Of a stretch of DNA of 64,000 bases, positions 57,712 through 64,000 are shown piece after piece; positions within the stretch are counted from its first letter, which is position 1; each line of letters starts with the position of its first letter. The DNA comes from Eudorina sp. 2006-703-Eu-15 (taxonomy: Eukaryota > Chlorophyta > Chlorophyceae > Chlamydomonadales > Volvocaceae). A program made the position numbers and the translations under genes. The stretch lies in contig BDSI01000130.1 of assembly GCA_003117195.1 (NCBI GenBank), positions 248,001 to 312,000 on the forward strand, written 5' to 3'. The notes beneath the pieces are model-generated. The model had not been told where the DNA came from. It saw only the letters and a list, made by a program, of their open reading frames with translations, and did no database searches.

Positions 57712-58819
57712 CTGCGGCACACAGCGGCGGACACAAGCGCACGCACACACACAGGGGGGGTATACTCCGGTCAGCGTCGCGCGCGTCACACGGACGCACG
57801 CACTCACGCACTTACAGCATCGCCGCGTGTGTCTGAGTGACCCGGGGGCAGCGGACCCGCACCGGTAGGCGGACGCGACGGCATCCGCTCATCCAAACCC
57901 CGACAGCCGGTGCCCGCGCGGGGGTCACAGCGCCCCGATCATTCCCTGCTCATCATCCGGGCGCTGCTGCCGCGCCTGTCTGATGCCCGAGAGGGCGGCA
58001 GTAGCAGCCCAGCGCGAGGGCGCCATCCGGGGCTGCGTGCACGGATACCGGAGAGGACGACGGGGCTAGCTCGGCCGGCGGCGGCGGGTCCGGGTCCGGG
58101 TCCGGGGCCGAGGCTGGGGCTAGGGCTGGGGCTGATCCGCTGCGGATGGGGAGGCGATGCCCTGTCCGCGGAAGCGGCCCCACCTCCCGCCACCCAGCTG
58201 GGGATGTGGCGGGCGGGCAAGGGAGGAGAGTCCGCCACCGCAATGGACGGGGCGCCACGGCCGCCCCTGCTCCTGCGCGAGCAGCTTCAGCTGCAGCAAC
58301 TGCTGCTGCTGCTGCTACCGCGTGCTGTTGCAGGCGCCATGCATCAGCTAGCCGCTGTCATCGCTACTACTGCTGCTGTCGCTCTTACCGCGGGTGGCGG
58401 TGGTGGCGGTGGTGTGGGCCGCGGCTGGCGGGCACCGGCCGCCGCTGGCACAGCAGCTTTCCGCCGTTGATGGTGCTGCCGCTGCTGCTGCTCTCGGACA
58501 ATCCGCTGCTGCTGCTACTGCTGCTACTACTGCTACTGCTGCTGCTGAGCTGCCTCCGCCCGTGCGGCCGCTGCTGCCACCGCCTCCACTGTCAGTGTCG
58601 GCACCCATGCCGGTGCCGCCGCTCCGTCTTTCCAACCGACCTACCGAACGCAGCCACCCGGTCGCTGCGACACAGTTGCGGGACGGCCCGGTCGGGCCCG
58701 CGCCTACGGAGCCCAGCGCTGCATGGCGAAAAATCGAGCCCTTCTCTACCGCTTTCCCCAGCAGTGGTTGTATAACACTCAACAATGGACGGTGGGTGGT
58801 AGGGTTGATTGCTACCCAC
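57712..58819. other. Unresolved stretch, probably intron and exon sequence of the minus-strand gene
   Basis: Contains CAG/CTG triplet repeats (58275-58320 and 58470-58550) and Gly/Ala/Pro-rich open frames on both strands. On the minus strand a frame from 58785 to 58380 ends at a GTAAGA donor and contains VIQPLLGKAVEKGSIFRHAA. Another possible exon starts at 58777 (CYTTTAGESGREGLDFSP). I could not choose a phase-consistent chain to 57711. Confidence 0.35.
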
Positions 58820-59317
58820 CCTGCGACCCATCAGAATGCGCCGGGCGGCGGGACGCGGATTTGGGTGCGTCGTCTAGGCAGGAGCGCAACCCCAAACCCG
58901 AACCAACATCCCTGGGGGCCTGTGTGGGGTTGCGCTGGGGTGCGGAGGGCGATGCTGATCCGCTGAACAAGCTGCCATACCTCATGCGCCGCGGCAATGT
59001 GCGTGTCGAGGTCCGAGAGCTTGCCATACTTTATGGCGGACAGGGTGGCGATGGGATGGAGGGCGTGCGCGTAGGCGACTGCGCTCATAGGCCGGCTGTG
59101 GCCACCAGATTCTCTGTCCTGTACATCATCGCGCCAGCTGAGGCCACCTGCGGCGCGCAGGATGGACGGGTTCGGCGCTCAGTGACGCACTGAAATGCGC
59201 CAGCAACACCAAGGCCGCATAAATGTTACCCTTTGAAGCTCGGTCGTCATCCTTTCGACGTGCGCTCCTCGTGGTGCGATTTATGAAGCGCGCCGTGACG
59301 CTATCAGGGGCTGCCAT
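58820..59317 (-). CDS. 5' exons, probably of the IQ-motif gene downstream
   Basis: Three exons join in phase: 59317-59230 (MAAPDSVTARFINRTTRSAR, then basic/acidic RRKDDDRASK), 59147-58981 (contains SWRDDVQDRESGGHSRPM, AVAYAHALHPIATLSAIKYG and KLSDLDTHIAAAHE) and 58873-58820 (TTHPNPRPAARRILMGRR). Donors are GTAACA, GTATGG and GTGGGT; acceptors are CCGCAG and TGCCTAG. The middle exon has a balanced, non-repetitive composition typical of a folded helical domain. I do not recognise it. The exons run in the same direction as the IQ-motif gene whose first resolved exon is at 57711, so they may be its N-terminus; a separate small gene is equally possible. The start at 59317 faces the AP-2 alpha gene across a 1.8-kb intergenic region. 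Confidence 0.48.
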
Positions 59318-61097
59318 TTCGTGCCGGCCTACTGCCCCACCGACTCCGCACCGCCGTTGCGGATTTACTCTCGCCTATGCTTTGGCCAAAACATTTAAAA
59401 GCACGTTGACACAACAACCTTGCCATACCCTTGCGAGGCAGTGCTCGCGATTACACTAAATTTTTGATCCGGATTCGTATTTATCATGAAGAGGAAAGCA
59501 TCCATCTTGTAGAACAGGTATACCTCAAGAAGTTGGGTGCTTAGTGAACTATTGTCATTGCCGTAACTTCGAGGGAGCCAAGTGTCGCTTGGAGGCCTAG
59601 CGAATGTAAAGATTGTTGTAAATACAAAGTTATACAAATAACATACTGGATACGAACTGGCCTTCTAACCCACAAAGGAAGTGAGGCTTGCAAATATCAC
59701 CCTCCGCACCTGAGTTGGTGATGGATGCAACATGTGACCAATCACAGGACACTAGTGTTAGACAATGTAAACGTCTCTACCTGTAACCGTCAGGGAAACG
59801 TGGGATTCTCAGTCCTTATGTTATGGCAACGGTTTGGTGGTTGGCAGCTGCGGCTGCGGACCTGTCTGTGGCGTTGGGGAGTTCCCGTTAGTCGTCTTGA
59901 TCAAGAAATGATGGCGAGTTTGATCATGTGACAACACATTCGCGGAACACGCTGCACTGTTGCAGAGTGTGTGTCGTAGCTGAATCGACCCTCAAATGCA
60001 ATGCATTAGGATCCATCGTGCGAACCAATAGCTCTACCCGTGAGGAATCCTGTGGCGCATGCTGCAGGCGTTCGTCAACCCCGTCTGCCTTCCTGCAGTG
60101 TCCTGGTTGACACCGCGTGACACCAACAATGGAGGGGGAAGCCAGGGAAACTGGGAAAGCCTCGGCGCTTTTCACGCTCCCGCCCGTTCTTGCGGCTGCG
60201 ACATGTCCTATGAACACCGCATCCAGTGCCGGGCAGCTCGGGGCGGCAGTGGTCGGCGGAATTCAACACTGGTTGGTTAGGCCCTGTTAGGCTGTATTAC
60301 AAATTGCAACCCGATCCATACCTCTCGATCAGATCCGTTGCGCTGTGATTCCAGTCGATGCAGATGTCCTCCGGTCGCCAAGAGGGCCCAACCCCTGTAG
60401 TAATATTCGTTACAAGGCGGACCCGAGCCCCCTGTGTTACATACCCCTCCGAAGCCACACGCAGTTTGAGATTTTGAGACCGGCAGGGACCGGCAGATTG
60501 TAATCCATGGAGTCCGGCATCTGGAATGCAGGCAGGCACCGCAGACCGGGAATAAAGCCGAACCTACCATTCTGGGACTGAAGTCCAGAGAGGTGTGGGG
60601 CACACATTAACCACTACTCCAGCGCGCGTGCACAGGGCGGCGGTTCCGTCAGGTCTGCCCCTGCGGGCCCTGCCGACCGGGTCGGGGCTTTTGTGTCACG
60701 TCCCAGACGGCCAGGGCGCGTACTGTGCACAGAACAAGTCCCGGGGAGCCATTCCTTGCCACTGCGCCACCGAGGGGAGTGTGGAAGCTCACTTTTTAGT
60801 GCACGGGCAAGGGCCCGCGGCAGCAGGTTTATTAAAGGTTTAAGGTCGCGACTGGAAACGGTTTGGTAGCGTACAGTAGCCGATCAGTGTGGTCCGAAGG
60901 TGTTCGCCCATTCGTGCACACTTCTGTGCCGCTGTACGACAGTCACCGTATTCCAGACGTTCGTTGAGCTGCGTGTGCCATAGAGTTTGGGTTCTATGTT
61001 TGCAATGCATTTGTTTGCTTGATTTGTCTTGACCTTTTAACCTTGACGTTGTTCAACTTGTTTGAGCGGGCCTGTGGCCCGCTGAAGCTTTGTAAAC
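59318..61097. other. Intergenic region between divergent genes
   Basis: No confident gene. A minus-strand frame at 60539-60297 looks protein-like (contains LKLRVASEGYVTQGARVRLV and SWRPEDICIDWNHSATDLIE) and may be an exon or transposon relic. The rest is moderate in GC and should hold the promoters for 59317 (minus) and 61098 (plus). Confidence 0.5.
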
Positions 61098-63806
61098 ATG
61101 TCGAAAACTGCGTATATGCGAGGTCTTCAGGTATTGTGCACCCAACCCTCCGTATCTGTGTCAGCGAAGGTGGCGATCATCTCACGGTCTCGGGACCTTT
61201 CTGTTATGCCAGGTGTTCATAGCAGATATCAGGGGATGCCAAAACAAGGAGCAGGAACAGCGGCGTGTTGAAAAGGAGCTGGCAAAGATCAGGGCAAAGT
61301 TCGGAGAGGACAAAGCGCTGTCGGGTGCGGACCCACCGGGGGAACAGCTTCGCTCAACACCTGCATGACACCGGAATGCATTATGTCAATTATCATCGCG
61401 TGGATGTGGGCTGCAGGTTATGATCGGCGCAAGTATATTTGGAAGCTCCTCTACATCTATATGCTTGGCTTTGACATTGACTTCGGCCATAAACAAGCCT
61501 GTGACCTGATTCCAATGCCAAAGTACTCTGACAAGCAAGTCGGGTACATGGCGTGCTCCCTTCTTCTCCAAGAGGTCAGCGATGGGTTGCCAGGGACTGG
61601 GCGTGATGGGTGTTGCTCTTGTCATCACAAACACACGATGCCTTAATGTGGGTGTCTTTTGGACTTCATGGCATCCCGGGAATTGATGATCCGCAGAATG
61701 ACGAGTTTCTGCGCCTGGCCATCAACGCCATCCACTTGGACCTGACCAGCCGCAACGAGGCTTTCCAGGCGCTGGCGTTGAGCTTCGTGGGCAACAGTGA
61801 GTCAACCCTGCGTTCCTTGCGGTGCAGCTTGTTTTCCTCAGTGCATTGCGGTTACAGTTCACCCCGGGGTTGCCCAGTAACCACGCCCCGGCCCCGGCAG
61901 ACCCCGTTTTGCTCGACTGGACTGACGCCCTCCCCTCCAAGCTCATTCAATTCTCTTTCCGACACGCCTCGCAGTTGGTGGGGCTGAAATGGCGGAAGCG
62001 CTGACTTTGGATGTACTGAAGCTGCTGGTACGTACGGGGTACCGCACCTAATGTTCGACTCCGGGCAGCTTCCACTCGTTACGACAACACAGTGCCCGCC
62101 GGCGGCCTTGGACACGTGCTGGGGCCAATTCACGTAAAATCGCACCCGTTTCAAACTTCGCCGGCCCCTTGCTACAGACAAGTGGCGCATCGCGGCCTCT
62201 GATCAAGAAGCGCGCGTCGTTGTGCCTGCTGCGGCTGCTGCGACGGACCCCGCTGGAGGCGCCGGTGCTGGTGTCTCCAGACACGTTCAGCCCCACCATG
62301 GGCGCGCTGCTGGAGGAGCGGGATCTGGGGCTGCTGCTGTGCTCGGTGACGCTGTTGCACGGCATTGTGCAGCGGTCGGGAACAAGTGAGTGGGAACAGC
62401 TCGGAGGAAAGCGCTCGACGCGAATGTGTGTGGGCCGGTGGGCCAGGATGGTGAGCAGGGATTGCTGCTCATGCGATGGATCTCTTGGTGGCGGGCGACT
62501 TGGGGCGGCGTGCAGTGTCGCCGGAGCCACCGGGACTGACGTACCAGGGAAACATGGAATGATATGACTAAGATAGCCTGCGCTGGCCGGGAAAACGACG
62601 GCCGCTGGACAGCTGACGGGATGGGACGGGAGTGGAGAGGAGAGGAACATGGACAACGGACGGTCGGTGGGCGACGACGGCCGCGGCTTTGCATGATCAG
62701 TTTGACGCCGACGCGGTTTGGGCTTTCGATTGCTGCCTCCTCAAATCGTGGTCCGCTCCTTTCATGGGCGCTTTGGAGCACAGCTCACGCCCTGAAGACG
62801 TGCTCATGCAAGCGGTGGGAGCCGTGGCTTCTCCGTTGTTGGTAGCCTGTGCAGTACCTGGGTGGGTCCCACGAACAGGCTACCGCAGCGTCAGCGTTGC
62901 TGAGTGGGCGGGAAAGCTGAGTTGCTGCTGTGTCGTGCGACGTCGAGAGGTACACCGTCTCCGTTGCTGGACGCCCCTCCGCGCCCTCCTCTGCAGGCGG
63001 CTACGAGACGTGCCAGGGGCGTGTTATCAAAATCCTGGAGCGCCTGGTCCGTGAGCGCGAGCGCATTCCGCCCGAGTACCTGTACTACGGCATTCCTTCG
63101 CCGTGGTTGCAGGTGCGGCTGCTGGGGCAGTGCTGGGGCAGGGGATGACTGGGCAGTGCTGGGCCAGAGATAGATTGGGCAGTGTTTGGCCGGCGGGAGT
63201 GTTAACGCGCGTGGTGGTGGGTATATGCGTCGGCGTTGGGCTGAGGTTTTGCACTTGAGAAGGACCGGAGGGATGCGTCTGGAAGTTCCGCAACAAGGAG
63301 CGGACGAAGGCGTCCCGGGATGGGTTGATGGAATTGGCTCTTCCAAGGGTAACCAAGCTGGGTGCAAGCAGCACCACGTCCAACTTCAGTGCTGGCGCGG
63401 GTTGGCGGCAGCGAATAAGTGCTCCATGCTGCGCCATCGCGCGCACAACCGCCTCCACCTCGGCTGCCAACGACTCACCTGTTCCATGTGTCTCCTCCCA
63501 GTGATGAATTTAAATCCCGCGGAAGGCCGCGATGCCGTATTGATGAGACGGCATGATTAGCGGCGGAGCGAAACGACTGGTCCGTACACTGCATGTATTG
63601 GCCAGCACCTGCCTATCAAGGTGCATGGGGCCATGTCACACTCGGCGACCCGGGTGGGTCTCCGCCGCGGAATGAATGAGTGAATGAACGTAATGCGCCA
63701 TGTCTGCAGGCGCGCTGCCTGCGGGCGCTGCAGCTGTACCCGCCTCCGGACAGCGCCACGGAGCGGAAGACGCTGCACGACGTGCTGCGAAACATCATCG
63801 CGACGA
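61098..63806 (+). CDS. AP2A1: AP-2 clathrin adaptor complex, alpha subunit, 5' part, runs off the right edge
   Basis: Encodes the first 292 residues of alpha-adaptin, the large AP-2 subunit that binds PtdIns(4,5)P2 at the plasma membrane and helps load cargo into clathrin-coated vesicles. Eight exons join in phase: 61098-61130, 61213-61324, 61417-61574, 61697-61796, 61975-62027, 62178-62385, 62997-63112, 63710-63806 (GTGAGT follows). Seen: [20 protein letters not shown], then [71 protein letters not shown] and [20 protein letters not shown] with IPSPWLQ. These follow animal alpha-adaptin almost residue for residue. The basic group YDRRKY at residues 50-55 corresponds to the lipid-binding KKKY of the animal protein. 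Exon 3 uses a GTCAGC donor. The family is about 950 residues, so the trunk, hinge and ear lie beyond the window. Confidence 0.95.
63671..63692. repeat. GAAT-type repeat tail just upstream of AP2A1 exon 8
   Basis: AATGAATGAGTGAATGAACG matches the tail of the dispersed repeat at 16390 and 17350, with the start of the core (TAATGC instead of TTACAGC) degraded. It ends about 20 bases before the exon 8 acceptor. Confidence 0.5.
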
Positions 63807-64000
63807 GTGAGTCGGGCGTTACACGGCAGTGCGGGCGGGGTTACCCAGCAGCGCGGGCGGGGTTATCCAGCAGGGTTATGCGGCAGTGCGGGCGAGGCGC
63901 GGACACCAGCAAACCATGGCAGTCCGTGGGGATGTCGTGGGCCGGCGCCGGTTGGCCTGGTTGCACAGCAGCGGGCACTGCCGTAGGATACTTGACGGCA

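Overview
The window looks like nuclear DNA of a volvocine green alga (Chlamydomonas/Gonium/Volvox relatives). It is GC-rich. The genes are broken by many short introns with GTGAGT/GTAAGT-type donors and (C/T)GCAG acceptors. Codons end strongly in G or C. The proteins carry long alanine, glycine and serine runs, and one extracellular protein has a PPSPPPP linker typical of algal cell-wall glycoproteins. Introns are packed with microsatellites and minisatellites. All gene models come from reading the sequence by eye; exon joins were checked only for reading-phase agreement and protein similarity remembered from known families.

Layout, left to right. (1) Minus strand, 1-4352: 5' two thirds of CPSF2/CPSF100, a subunit of the mRNA 3'-end cleavage complex, running off the left edge. 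(2) Plus strand, 6114-7008: a small secreted protein of 127 residues in three exons. (3) Minus, 8977-15035: a ~1735-residue low-complexity protein. (4) 16.4-19.9 kb: a repeat-rich block with two ~1 kb direct repeats flanking a fragment of a non-LTR retrotransposon reverse transcriptase, plus a dispersed short repeat family. (5) Plus, 22218-31468: a fifteen-exon gene for a secreted modular protein made of three divergent copies of an unrecognised cysteine-containing domain, joined by a proline-rich linker. This is the best candidate for something undescribed. (6) Plus, about 33295-33967: the end of a small unrecognised gene. (7) Minus, 34578-42025: a ~1992-residue protein with an N-terminal coiled coil and an aspartate-rich tract. 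(8) Plus, 42603-44069: an ARF-family GTPase of the plant ARFB type. (9) 44.1-48.5 kb: about 4.4 kb without a convincing gene. (10) Minus, 48516-57711: a very large IQ-motif, low-complexity protein, probably with further 5' exons up to 59317. (11) Plus, 61098 to the right edge: the start of the AP-2 clathrin adaptor alpha subunit.

There is no operon-like grouping. Recognisable genes are housekeeping (RNA 3'-end processing, vesicle budding by ARF, endocytosis by AP-2). Several pairs are divergent and probably share a promoter region (4352/6114, 42025/42603, 59317/61098). The large low-complexity genes, the modular secreted protein and the repeat block are lineage-specific material between them. 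Two reading-frame changes coincide with homopolymer runs (C7 near 25905, G6 near 54425) and may be assembly errors.
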